From positions 1 through 64,000 of the IMG/VR virus record IMGVR_UViG_3300047497_000053: 64,000 nucleotides of DNA, one strand, 5' to 3'. Of the stretch, positions 24,585-33,255 are shown one piece after another. Numbering within the stretch: position 1 is the stretch's first letter; each line of letters opens with the position of its first letter. The notes beneath the pieces are model-generated. The model did no database searches and was not told where the DNA came from. It saw nothing but the letters and a program-made list of their open reading frames with translations. A program made the translations under genes and the position numbers. This stretch comes from a virus.

Positions 24585-24912
24585 GATTTAACGCCTCCAT
24601 CTTGTTGCGGTACTCCTTCAATTCCTCTTTCACGTCGTCCTGATTTTGAATGACGTGACTCATGTTGGCTGCCAACACCTGCGTCTGCGTATCCAAGCGC
24701 TGCATGATGTTGCGCATGTCGTGGCGAAACGTGGAATTCGCTTCCTCGGATGCCTTCTGTGCTTTCTGCTGATCGGAGACCAATGATCGTACTTCGTTCA
24801 CAGCCGATAACCTCCGTTCGAGACGCATCAGCCAGCCGACGATGCCGACCACGCTGCCACCCAACGCCACCAAAATCGTCGCCAATGCACCTGCGTATTC
24901 TTCAAGATTCAT
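24574..24912 (-). CDS. Membrane-anchored coiled-coil protein (putative spanin/holin partner)
   Basis: 112 residues from the ATG overlapping the upstream stop. One N-terminal transmembrane helix (ATILVALGGSVVGIVGWLM, ~10-29) then a long coiled coil (RLSAVNEVRSLVSDQQKAQKA, MRNIMQRLDTQTQVLAANM, KEELKEYRNKMEALN). Topology matches inner-membrane spanins or DUF-type holins; no lipoprotein partner is visible. Confidence 0.55.
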   Translation of the reverse strand: MNLEEYAGALATILVALGGSVVGIVGWLMRLERRLSAVNEVRSLVSDQQKAQKASEEANSTFRHDMRNIMQRLDTQTQVLAANMSHVIQNQDDVKEELKEYRNKMEALNRGR

Positions 24913-25532
24913 CCTGTTTTCCAGATAGCGCCGGTCCAGTAGCCTGACCATGATCCGTAGGCGGTGCTGATGAGGTAGGTTGCGGAACCGTCAATGGTAC
25001 CGCTTGCCGGGGTAATCGTGATGTTGTTTGTGGCGGCATCGCCTTTGACATCGCTGATGGTAATCCGATGTCCTGGAGCAACGGTAACGTAAAGTGCAAC
25101 CGAAGTTGATTCCGTTATTATTTTATTGATGCCGACATTGCGGTCTGTACAGAACGTTTGCACAAGTCCTGAGGCGGTGATAATACGAGTTTGCCCAAGG
25201 CCGCAAATATTCCATTGCGTTCCGTCAAAAAAACAAAGACCAGCATCCGAGGTTTGGCTAAAAACAGGTGACGTTATTTCATTTGGAAGCATGGCAAACG
25301 CGGGCTGCGCGCCGCTAGGCAATGGCGGAACCACGGCCGACAAACCAGATGGGCCAGTAGGTCCGATAGCGCCCGTTAAACCCTGTGGACCGCTCGGCCC
25401 AATCAATGCCCCCAATGCGGCGATCTGCGCCGTTGTCACGCGCACCGATGTGCCCGCTTGTACGGCCTCCATTTGTTCATCGCCCGTGATGGCAATCGCT
25501 TGGGTGAGCTGAGGAATCGTTGATGTCGCCAT
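24909..25532 (-). CDS. Short collagen-like fibre protein
   Basis: 207 residues. N-terminal TTAQIAALG, a short Gly-x-Pro stretch (GPSGPQGLTGAIGPTGPSG) and a C-terminal beta domain ending YGSWSGYWTGAIWKTG. The N-terminal [11 protein letters not shown]-type sequence is shared with the large fibre gene at 35864, implying the same assembly partner. Confidence 0.65.
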   Translation of the reverse strand: MATSTIPQLTQAIAITGDEQMEAVQAGTSVRVTTAQIAALGALIGPSGPQGLTGAIGPTGPSGLSAVVPPLPSGAQPAFAMLPNEITSPVFSQTSDAGLCFFDGTQWNICGLGQTRIITASGLVQTFCTDRNVGINKIITESTSVALYVTVAPGHRITISDVKGDAATNNITITPASGTIDGSATYLISTAYGSWSGYWTGAIWKTG

Positions 25533-26482
25533 TACGGACCGTTCTCCAGTTCCAAGTAATCGGTCCCGTCTTCCAGCAAAAACACCCCTTGGCCGTTCTC
25601 GGTCTCAAAGAAATAGCCGGCCACGTTCTGGCACGTCTCCAAATCCAACATGCCTGAACCATTTTCCAGCAAAAATACACCCGTGCCGTTTTCTAGCGCG
25701 AAGTAACACTGCTGCGCAACCGGCATCGGCGGCATCGGATTCAACGTCGGCCCGTTGATCTTCGGAATCTGCAAGAAACCGCGCGGCAAACCGATCTTGC
25801 ACGTGATGATGCGCGTCGTCGGCGTCAACAGCGCGGCCGACGGAATGGACCCGTACGTCTGATACGTAAACGCCATTGCCGTGATCGGATTGACTGAATA
25901 CGCGCCACACGCGGCGGGATTGGCAAGACCTTGAATCACGACTTGGGAATCCGGTTGCAGGCCGTGCGCCTTGGAGCACGTGACTTGCACGGTTGCGGTG
26001 TTGTTTGAGGTCACCGACAAAATCGACAACGGCACGCCGTAGGGCACCGCATCCGACAGCGGCGTCACCGCGCGCTGATCCAGTCCCGGCCGCTCGCCAA
26101 ACGGCGTCGTCACGCGGTTGTGGCAGTCCTGCGTGATGCGTAGCGCCGTCTGCGGTATCGGAATGCCGGTCACGGGGTCAATCACATCCGGTTGCGAGGT
26201 GCCGCGATAATCAATTTCCGCGCCGTCAAAATCTTCAACGCTAGGGTAGAACACGGGCACCGGATCGGCGGGTAACGTGATTGCGCGCAATTGTTCTTGC
26301 GGTATGTCAAGACAACGTTTGCATACCAGCTTGTACGTGTTTTGGATCGCCGCTCCGCGCCACTGAAACTGAAAAATGAGGTCAACGCGGTTGTACCATT
26401 CGCCGCAGCGCTGACACACGCCAAACGCCTGCGGGTTGACCGATGAGGCTCTGGCGCGACCGGCTTTAGACGCGTATCCCAT
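25532..26482 (-). CDS. Zinc-ribbon virion protein with repeated LENG motifs
   Basis: 316 residues. Two CxxC pairs (CQRCGEWYNR and CKRCLD, residues ~23-60) form a zinc ribbon. The C terminus contains four related motifs (ALENGTGVFLLENGSG, FETENGQGVFLLEDGTD, ELENG), a repeat I associate with phage structural proteins next to adaptors. Function unknown. Confidence 0.6.
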   Translation of the reverse strand: MGYASKAGRARASSVNPQAFGVCQRCGEWYNRVDLIFQFQWRGAAIQNTYKLVCKRCLDIPQEQLRAITLPADPVPVFYPSVEDFDGAEIDYRGTSQPDVIDPVTGIPIPQTALRITQDCHNRVTTPFGERPGLDQRAVTPLSDAVPYGVPLSILSVTSNNTATVQVTCSKAHGLQPDSQVVIQGLANPAACGAYSVNPITAMAFTYQTYGSIPSAALLTPTTRIITCKIGLPRGFLQIPKINGPTLNPMPPMPVAQQCYFALENGTGVFLLENGSGMLDLETCQNVAGYFFETENGQGVFLLEDGTDYLELENGP

Positions 26483-26485
26483 GCG

Positions 26486-27181
26486 TCACCTAAAATATCC
26501 GCCGATCATCGGCGACACATACACCTGCGCCGTTTCAATATTCTGACGGCTGGCGATCCCGTAGGCTTCGTCCGCCAAGGGTTTCAAGATCGGCGCTTGC
26601 GCGGGTGCCCATGACAGCGCCAAGCGATACGCCAGCGCAAACGCGAAGGCTTCCAAGAAATAATAGGGCATCTCAACGCTTTGGCCGTTGTCAAAGTTCG
26701 CATCTTGGGATTGGCGCAATCGATAGTATTTGAACGCGGCCTGCTGCCCGTTCGGTACGGGCCACACCGTCACGGTCGGTTGCAGCAATCGATCCATCCA
26801 AAACACCGTGGGCGCGCCTTGTTGCGCCTTATTGCCGTAGCTCGCATATTCCGAGCGGCTGATCGGCAGCATGATGCGGTCAATCTGCTGCGTGTTTTGA
26901 ATCAGCGTATAATACGCATCCAGCATGACGATGGTGTTTGACGGCACGGGATAGGTCCCACACCCTTGCGACAGCGGAATGATCTGCAAATCCACCTGCC
27001 ACAGATTGACGCCATCGGCGCTCCATCGACCGAGCACCATTCCTGATGCCATGCGCGCGGTTTGAAAATGCTGCTGCGTGAGCGCGGTGGAGCGAATGAG
27101 GCACATCTCATAGGCGTACAGCACCAGCTCGCCCATGGACGGCGAGAAGTTATACGTGCCCGATGTGGCGGGGACGCTCAC
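26486..27181 (-). CDS. Tail tubular / head-closure-type protein
   Basis: 231 residues. MGELVLYAYEMCLI, MASGMVLGRWSADGVNLWQVDLQ, YPVPSNTIVMLDAYY, and a C-terminal LADEAYGIASRQN helix. This is the layout of small adaptor proteins at the podovirus neck. Distinct in sequence from the adaptor at 22337. Confidence 0.6.
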   Translation of the reverse strand: MSVPATSGTYNFSPSMGELVLYAYEMCLIRSTALTQQHFQTARMASGMVLGRWSADGVNLWQVDLQIIPLSQGCGTYPVPSNTIVMLDAYYTLIQNTQQIDRIMLPISRSEYASYGNKAQQGAPTVFWMDRLLQPTVTVWPVPNGQQAAFKYYRLRQSQDANFDNGQSVEMPYYFLEAFAFALAYRLALSWAPAQAPILKPLADEAYGIASRQNIETAQVYVSPMIGGYFR

Positions 27182-28272
27182 GCGGCCTCAGTTGACACCG
27201 ACGGTTCAATCGGTGTGGTCATCAATTTCAAATTCTCGCGGAATCGAAACTCTTGCGGGTCCAATTCAATCGCTTTGCGTACGTGGTCAATCGCGATGTC
27301 CTTCCATCCCAAGTTCCACGCTGCGATGGATGCCAAATCATGCGGCGTCGAGCCCCACACAGCGGGGTCAACCGTGTATACCTTCTCCTTGGTGATGATG
27401 GAGAGACACATCAGCGCCGCGCTGAAACACTCGCTCCAGCGTTTTAAGTGATGGCACAGCATCGCCAATTCACACCACGGCTCGCGCGTGTCGGGCGCTT
27501 CGGCAGCGGCACGCCTAAGCCACGTGAGCGCCGTCCAGGGATCGCCCAATTCTTGATGGCACTTGGCAATTACGCGCATTGCATACGCGCGTTCATTGAT
27601 CCACGTGGCGCGCGGCAATTCCAAGTAGCGCTTCGCCTCGGTAATCGCGGTCTGCCATTGGCTTTTGAACGATAGTTCTCTTGCGTAGTAAAACGCATTG
27701 CGCGGGCAATGGGGATCTTCCTCCACCGATGCACGCAGCAAGTCCAGATATTGCGCGCGAGACTTTGACGGGTCGGGTTTGTGCACGACCAAGAGTTTAT
27801 CCGTATGCGCCCACACCTCGGGTGTGCGGTCGGGAACCACGAATTCGTGGCACGGGTGATGCCACCTGAAACCGTGGCGCGCGTGAATTTTTTCGTACTG
27901 AAATTGAATGCCCGCGCCCCAGTCAAATCCATAGCGCAAACGATTGGTGCCCGGCACCCACACGCGTTCAATTTCCTCACGCCAGCCGGGCTGCAATACC
28001 TCGTCCAAATCCAACGAGACGCACACGTCTACATCGTCGGGGAGGAGCGCAAGCGTTGCGTTTCGTGCATCGTCGAACCGCCACGGTTTGATACGGATGT
28101 CCACCACAAATACGCCCCACGATTGCAGGATTTTGATGGTGCTGTCGGTTGAACCCGTATCGGCGACAAAAATCAGATCGGCGTCTTTCGCTGAGTCGCA
28201 AAAACGCGTCGCGTGTTTTTCTTCGTTGAGCGCGATGGCGTAAACAGCGATTTTCAAGCGATCCGATTTCAC
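27178..28272 (-). CDS. GT2-type glycosyltransferase with C-terminal TPR-like helices
   Basis: 364 residues from the GTG at 28272. GT-A features: IAVYAIALNEEKHATRF, VADTGSTDST, and a DLDE (DxD-type) metal site at ~95. Residues ~200-340 are TPR-like helices (AYLDLLRASVEEDPHCPRNAFYYARE, IAKCHQELGDPWTALTWLRRAA). It would transfer sugar from a nucleotide-sugar to a virion or surface acceptor. It lies among fibre genes and is coupled to the 28269 fibre gene. Confidence 0.8.
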   Translation of the reverse strand: MKSDRLKIAVYAIALNEEKHATRFCDSAKDADLIFVADTGSTDSTIKILQSWGVFVVDIRIKPWRFDDARNATLALLPDDVDVCVSLDLDEVLQPGWREEIERVWVPGTNRLRYGFDWGAGIQFQYEKIHARHGFRWHHPCHEFVVPDRTPEVWAHTDKLLVVHKPDPSKSRAQYLDLLRASVEEDPHCPRNAFYYARELSFKSQWQTAITEAKRYLELPRATWINERAYAMRVIAKCHQELGDPWTALTWLRRAAAEAPDTREPWCELAMLCHHLKRWSECFSAALMCLSIITKEKVYTVDPAVWGSTPHDLASIAAWNLGWKDIAIDHVRKAIELDPQEFRFRENLKLMTTPIEPSVSTEAA

Positions 28273-30797
28273 GGCAAATTGCTCGGCCGATAATTTGGTT
28301 GATTCGTCGGCGTGCCGTACGCTTGCGTGCCGGCGGTGAAAGCGGGTTGGATCGTTGCGCCGTACACTGAATAAGCGAACGTATTGTCTTGCACGGACCA
28401 CAATCGATGGGTTGTTTGCACATACGTCATGCTAGTGATGAGTTTGTTGACGTTTGCCGTAGTGGCTGAACTTGTTCCGGTGTAAACCGTGTAATCTTCG
28501 GGCTCAACCTGAATCACGGCAGGCATCACACCGACATAATTCGCTGAAAACGAGCCAAACGCTGGCAATGTCCCCGCGTATGAACCGTCTGGATTTAATC
28601 CGATGTAAGCCAACATGGCGCCGCTCGGATGCGCGCTGCCCGGCGTGAATGTATTGACAAAAATATCCGCTTGAGTAAACGCAATTCCTTGCGATGCGTT
28701 GAGCGTTGCCAAATATCCAGTCCATGTTCCTGCGTCTTGCTCGCCCGTTGTGCCCGTGATAACAAACGTAAAGCAGCCGCCGCCCATAGTGTTCGGAAAA
28801 GACGTTTTTTTCTGTTGCAAGAATTTGAAATAACCCGCGTAATAGTTTTGATAACTACACACGTTTGCGCTGCTCGTGTTACCGGGCGTTGCCGGTCCTT
28901 GGTTGAACGTGGCGGATGTCTCGTCATTGTTGCCAAAGTACTCAATTAATCCACATTGATTAAGGGTCTGTCCCGCATAGTTGTTGCTGGATATTTTCCA
29001 CCATGTTGTATTGGTCACGGCGTTGCCGGTATTGCCCGCTTGGATGCTGCAATAAATGCTGCCACCGGAACTGACCAATGCGCCCAAACCATAGGTGGTT
29101 CCCGATAGGTATGCGGTAGCGGTCGGCAATTGATACAGCGCGAGCGCTTGAATCATATTGCAGATCGCTTGCACGCATGCCGGGTCCCACCATGCGTTCA
29201 TCAAAAATCCATAATCTCCCGCTGCTGGCGAATTGTAGCCGTAGAACCCGATGCCGCAATAACCGCCAGAATACTTGTACAGGGTGTAATTGGTAGATGA
29301 ACCAGAGCCAAACGAGTTTGCAATCGTGATGCTGCCACCGCAATTTAAAATATAGTTTGGAACAGAGCAATTATTTGTTGGCGCTGATCCCGCAATCGGA
29401 CTGCCCCATATTTGAATAGTGTTGATGAAAATTCCCAAATGCGTACCGGGACAATAAGTTTGCAGAAGGTTAAACACCGCGCCGATTTGCGTTGTAAAAC
29501 CAGTGAAGTTACCTGTTCCCGCAACAGCATGCGCTGGGTTATTGTCAATCGCTGAGCCTTGGTCCAAATCAGCCCATTGACGTTGCATAACAAACCCCTT
29601 TGCGGGGTGGCTAACCAGTGTTTTGATCCAAGTCAGATCGTTGCTTGTGCTGGCTTCATTGGTAATGCCGTACTGAGGCACGATTGCGTAGTCGCCTGGG
29701 TTGAATTTATAGACGGCTCCAGCCGTATTGATTGTGTAGGCAGCGCTTCCGACCGCGCTTTGCGTGTAACCCGCAGCAATCGCAATTGCTTGGACGGTGG
29801 ATGTGGTATTGATCATGATCGGCGCTGTGTATGGCGTGCTTGAGGTTGTCGGTGTTGAGCCATTGGTCGTGTAAAAAATAGACGCGCCCGCCGTGGCGCA
29901 TGCAATCGTGATCGTCTGTGACACCGAATACGAACCGGCAGCCGGCGTGAACGTCGGCGTTGCGGCGGCAGTGGGTGCCGAACCTGTGACGGTGATGGAA
30001 AACAGTTTTTGCGTGGTCGCGCCGGTTGAGTCGGAAACCTGCACCATAAACGCATCGGTTTCGGCGGTTGATGGCGTCAACGAAATGACACCCGTGCTGG
30101 AATTGATAGCCCACGCGTTGGCCGATACGAATCGAGACACGATGGACCACGTATACGGCGGCGCGCCGTTGGTTGCGTTGATCGTCGCGGTGTACGCCGT
30201 GCCGGTGACGGCACTTGGCAGCGGGGTGTTCGTTGAAATGCCGACCGTCGCGTTCGTCGGGTTATACAACAGGAGCCACGTGGCGCCGTTGCTGTACACG
30301 GCCCCCTGATCGGTCGTGGCCGCGTACAGGTTGGGGTTCGCGACCGCAGGCGGCAGCGTGGCATACGTGAATGTACCCGCAAGCACGGGAACCGAAGCCG
30401 GTGCGTCAATAGCGGTCCATACGATACCGTTTGAGAACTGCAGCCCTTGATCGGTTGTGATCGCGACGAAACCGTTCCAGAGCGACGGTGCGGGCAAATT
30501 GGTGAAATTCGTCACGATGGGCAACAGATTTGGCGTTGCCGAGAGTCCCCACGCCGTGCCGTTCCAAAGGGCAAATCCGGAATCCACCGTGTACGCCAGC
30601 GGATACGTCCCGGTCGGAATCTGCCCCGACGGGTATTGCGCTTGGAGCGTCGCGAACGTCGCGAAACTGCCTAAAAAGCTCGTGATGAGGGTTTGCGTAC
30701 TGCCGGGCGCGCCAGTCGGACCCGTGGGACCGGTCGTGCCTGCGCCGCCTGGAGGGCCTTGGGGACCCGGTACACCGACTTGGACGTTGAAGCTCAT
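28269..30797 (-). CDS. Collagen-like fibre with Ig-like and chitobiase-type domains
   Basis: 842 residues. Gly-Pro-rich N terminus (VGVPGPQGPPGGAGTTGPTGP). Putative Ig domain around LPSAVTGTAYTATINATNG...WAINSSTGVISLTP (He_PIG pattern). CHB_HEX_C-like repeat ATPTFTPAAGSYSVSQTITI, then YTTNGSTPTTSSTPY. The C-terminal ~480 residues contain an aromatic-rich catalytic- or carbohydrate-type domain with FMQRQWADLDQG. Likely a host-surface-binding fibre or spike. A GTTTCC dyad lies 15 bp upstream of the start. Confidence 0.7.
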   Translation of the reverse strand: MSFNVQVGVPGPQGPPGGAGTTGPTGPTGAPGSTQTLITSFLGSFATFATLQAQYPSGQIPTGTYPLAYTVDSGFALWNGTAWGLSATPNLLPIVTNFTNLPAPSLWNGFVAITTDQGLQFSNGIVWTAIDAPASVPVLAGTFTYATLPPAVANPNLYAATTDQGAVYSNGATWLLLYNPTNATVGISTNTPLPSAVTGTAYTATINATNGAPPYTWSIVSRFVSANAWAINSSTGVISLTPSTAETDAFMVQVSDSTGATTQKLFSITVTGSAPTAAATPTFTPAAGSYSVSQTITIACATAGASIFYTTNGSTPTTSSTPYTAPIMINTTSTVQAIAIAAGYTQSAVGSAAYTINTAGAVYKFNPGDYAIVPQYGITNEASTSNDLTWIKTLVSHPAKGFVMQRQWADLDQGSAIDNNPAHAVAGTGNFTGFTTQIGAVFNLLQTYCPGTHLGIFINTIQIWGSPIAGSAPTNNCSVPNYILNCGGSITIANSFGSGSSTNYTLYKYSGGYCGIGFYGYNSPAAGDYGFLMNAWWDPACVQAICNMIQALALYQLPTATAYLSGTTYGLGALVSSGGSIYCSIQAGNTGNAVTNTTWWKISSNNYAGQTLNQCGLIEYFGNNDETSATFNQGPATPGNTSSANVCSYQNYYAGYFKFLQQKKTSFPNTMGGGCFTFVITGTTGEQDAGTWTGYLATLNASQGIAFTQADIFVNTFTPGSAHPSGAMLAYIGLNPDGSYAGTLPAFGSFSANYVGVMPAVIQVEPEDYTVYTGTSSATTANVNKLITSMTYVQTTHRLWSVQDNTFAYSVYGATIQPAFTAGTQAYGTPTNQPNYRPSNLP

Positions 30798-30811
30798 CGC
30801 GAAAATCCTTG

Positions 30812-30827
30812 GGTTTCCATGGAAACC
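30812..30827. promoter_or_regulatory. Late dyad site 1 (GGTTTCCATGGAAACC)
   Basis: Perfect 16-bp palindrome in the short gap between the genes ending at 30844 and starting at 30797. On the leftward transcript it contains ATGGA (ANGGA core) 14 nt before the AAGGAT ribosome-binding site. Confidence 0.6.
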
Positions 30828-30843
30828 GAATATACGTGAAAAA

Positions 30844-31233
30844 TCAGGGCATCGTCACTGCGGGTGACACGGTGACAAGGCCGGATAAGAGGCGCGTCAC
30901 TTGACCGCCCGCGCTGGTGAGCAAGAGGTCATAGACCCCTTGCCACCATGTAAACGTCTCGGTATCTGACGCAGATATGGTGAGCGTGATGGACCCGGCC
31001 GTGCCGCCTAAGACCAGATCGGCGGACGCGTCATACAGCACAGCCGGGGCCAACGGGAACGCCTTGATCTGCATCTGCGCCGTGTAGCCCGTGAGGTCCA
31101 CGGGCGGCGGCGTTGTCTGCCCCGCTGGCGTGCATCCGCATTGGCCGTTGAGCCAATAGAAAATGCGCTCGTAGGTCGCGCCTTGATTGATGCAGAGGTT
31201 GAACGCGTCCGTCCCGTTGAATACGGCACTCAC
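30844..31233 (-). CDS. Small virion protein of the NIxQGATYER type
   Basis: 129 residues from the GTG at 31233. Pattern FNLCINQGATYERIFYWLNG..., VDLTGYTAQMQIKAFP, then ITLTISASDTETFTWWQGVYDLLL matches a widespread beta-sandwich phage structural protein encoded near fibres. Function unknown. Confidence 0.65.
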   Translation of the reverse strand: MSAVFNGTDAFNLCINQGATYERIFYWLNGQCGCTPAGQTTPPPVDLTGYTAQMQIKAFPLAPAVLYDASADLVLGGTAGSITLTISASDTETFTWWQGVYDLLLTSAGGQVTRLLSGLVTVSPAVTMP

Positions 31234-31841
31234 GCGGGCGCGCTCGGCTTGATCGCTTCCATGGTCACAACCAAGTCCGTGACGGCATCTTTGAAAAACT
31301 GCGCTGCAAAGATTTTGTATTCGTCGTTTCGAGCGTTCAAATCGGGCAACAGATTGTGTCCCCACGTGCAAGCCCAGTGGCAGCGGTAGCCGTGCGGGAC
31401 GTGCACGCTGTCAATATGCGGTGCATTCGTTGCGCGCCAATTCGGGTCCAAGTAGTAAAACGTGAATTCGGACAACGGCTCCTTGTGCGTGGGATCACCA
31501 TAGAATCGATTGGACCCCCAGTACGGAAACGTTAACGTGCACTTTCCACCCGGTACCGTGATGCGCCACAGCTCGTTGAAGAAATGCACGCGTTCCCATC
31601 GGTCGTTCAGGTTCGTCAGGTGCTCAATGAAATGCGAGCAGTGCGAGACGCCCACGCTGTTGTCCGCGAACGGCCACGGACCGCCGCGAAGATCGTGCAC
31701 GATGTCCACGTTCGGGAACGCGATGGCGTCCACGCCAATATAGCCGGGTTTTTTGTTGATGCCACAGCCGATATCCAGAGAGATGGGATCGGGAGCGGTG
31801 GGGCCTTGAATCGCGGCGTTGATGTCCATGTTGGCTACCAT
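31230..31841 (-). CDS. Class I SAM-dependent methyltransferase
   Basis: 203 residues. Motif I SLDIGCGINKKPGYIGVDA; post-I acidic stretch VDIVHDLRGGPWPFADNSVG; SHFIEHL and VPGGKCTLTFPYWG complete the Rossmann core. Resembles methyltransferases of glycan- or lipid-modifying clusters rather than DNA enzymes. Between two GT-type genes, it probably methylates a sugar or virion substrate. Confidence 0.7.
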   Translation of the reverse strand: MVANMDINAAIQGPTAPDPISLDIGCGINKKPGYIGVDAIAFPNVDIVHDLRGGPWPFADNSVGVSHCSHFIEHLTNLNDRWERVHFFNELWRITVPGGKCTLTFPYWGSNRFYGDPTHKEPLSEFTFYYLDPNWRATNAPHIDSVHVPHGYRCHWACTWGHNLLPDLNARNDEYKIFAAQFFKDAVTDLVVTMEAIKPSAPA

Positions 31842-32578
31842 ACGAAATCCTTGATACCGAATGCACCTGTAATATCAATGTGGCCGACGCGCACCGAGCA
31901 ATCAATGGCGCATCGATAACCGTATTTGCGCGCGTCCGCCCAAAACGCTAGGTCTTGAGTTGCAATGCCGTTGCCGTCTTTTCCATTCAACGTGCGAAAC
32001 CACGGACGCTTCAATCGTTCGTCTTTGAACATGGGCAAGCGCCACAGATTGAAGCCCATGCCGGTCCCGCAGCATTCCACCAGACCGCCCTCAAGGTCGG
32101 GCAATTGCGGTCGGAAATTCGGAATCGGATCGCGCACGTCACCCCATATCTGACTACACCCTTGGGGTCCTTTACAAAAATAAAGTCCACCGATGCATGC
32201 CAATTCCGGATGCTGCTCCATGCGTTCAACAAGTTTGATGACGCCATCAACTGGCGGTATGTTGTCGTGCTCAACCGTTAGGATGTATTCCCAGTCTTTC
32301 AACTGCGGATGATTGAGCACGCTTTCAATTGCCGTGGAGTACGCCACTCCCACTTCATCACCGAGGGCCGCGATTTTAGCAACGCCGTTGTTAGGAGGAA
32401 ACGCCAAGTTCCAAAGCGACATCATGACTTTCACCGAAATCATGTCGGCACTGGGAATGATGACCACAATGCGCTGCGTGTGCCAACTCCCGCCCCGCTG
32501 CAATCGTGACACCGTTTCGGGCAAGTTTTGCGCGTGGTGTCCGGATAAATCGGTGACGACTAATTCAACTTTGCTCAT
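31835..32578 (-). CDS. Glycosyltransferase (GT-A type)
   Basis: 247 residues from the ATG at 32578 (ATGA with the upstream stop). RIVVIIPSADMISVKVMMSLW, YSTAIESVLNHPQLKDWEYILTVEHDNIPP (acidic metal-binding region), VECCGTGMGFNLWR, and a late acidic pair in TQDLAFWADARKYGY. Forms a cassette with the methyltransferase at 31230 and the glycosyltransferase at 27178. Confidence 0.7.
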   Translation of the reverse strand: MSKVELVVTDLSGHHAQNLPETVSRLQRGGSWHTQRIVVIIPSADMISVKVMMSLWNLAFPPNNGVAKIAALGDEVGVAYSTAIESVLNHPQLKDWEYILTVEHDNIPPVDGVIKLVERMEQHPELACIGGLYFCKGPQGCSQIWGDVRDPIPNFRPQLPDLEGGLVECCGTGMGFNLWRLPMFKDERLKRPWFRTLNGKDGNGIATQDLAFWADARKYGYRCAIDCSVRVGHIDITGAFGIKDFVW

Positions 32579-33255
32579 TTGGTCCACGCGATAGTGGCAG
32601 TGTTGGTCTGTGCAGGATATTCCAAAAATGCCGCTGCCACCGTAATAAATAAATCGCTGCCATTCGTCGTGGTAAACGTGCCCGCGATGCTGCCGTAGCC
32701 GGTAATTTCCATGTGCTCAGCGCGGGCAACCGTTTGCCCCGAGCCGCCGATGGCGGCCCACAGTGGATTGATGCCGACAAACCCGGTGCCTGCCGCAGGA
32801 GCGCCATGCGAATTTCCAGAGCCCGTGGAATTGAACGAAATGGCGAACAAATGCGCGGGCAAATTCAAGACCGCGATGGAGCCGCTGGTAATTGCGTCCG
32901 CCGCTGCTCCAGGACCGTTCTGATTTTGTCCCGCGCTGCCGAGAAGCGTCCCGATCCCTGAATATTCGTTTGCAAAAATGCCGTTGAACAAACCGCCCGT
33001 CGCGGATACTTGGGTGGGTCCGCCCAGGATGGCTTGTGCGTAATACACCTGCAATCCGGCGGCGTACGCCGATGCCGAGCCCGCTGCGATGTACGTGTTG
33101 CCGTTGGTATCGGTGATCGTCGGCGTGTTACTCGCTTGACACTGCACGGCAACGATCATGGAATTACCGCCCGCGACGGTCAGCGACGGTGCCACAAGCG
33201 TGCCGACTTGAGAGGACGTTGAATTTTGCGACGATTGGACGTAACTGCCGGGCAT
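32575..33255 (-). CDS. Beta-rich fibre-associated protein
   Basis: 226 residues, low-complexity Ser/Gly/Thr/Asn with beta strands (SMIVAVQCQASNTPTITDTNGNTY). Typical of phage fibre or decoration subunits; no catalytic motif. Confidence 0.55.
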   Translation of the reverse strand: MPGSYVQSSQNSTSSQVGTLVAPSLTVAGGNSMIVAVQCQASNTPTITDTNGNTYIAAGSASAYAAGLQVYYAQAILGGPTQVSATGGLFNGIFANEYSGIGTLLGSAGQNQNGPGAAADAITSGSIAVLNLPAHLFAISFNSTGSGNSHGAPAAGTGFVGINPLWAAIGGSGQTVARAEHMEITGYGSIAGTFTTTNGSDLFITVAAAFLEYPAQTNTATIAWTK

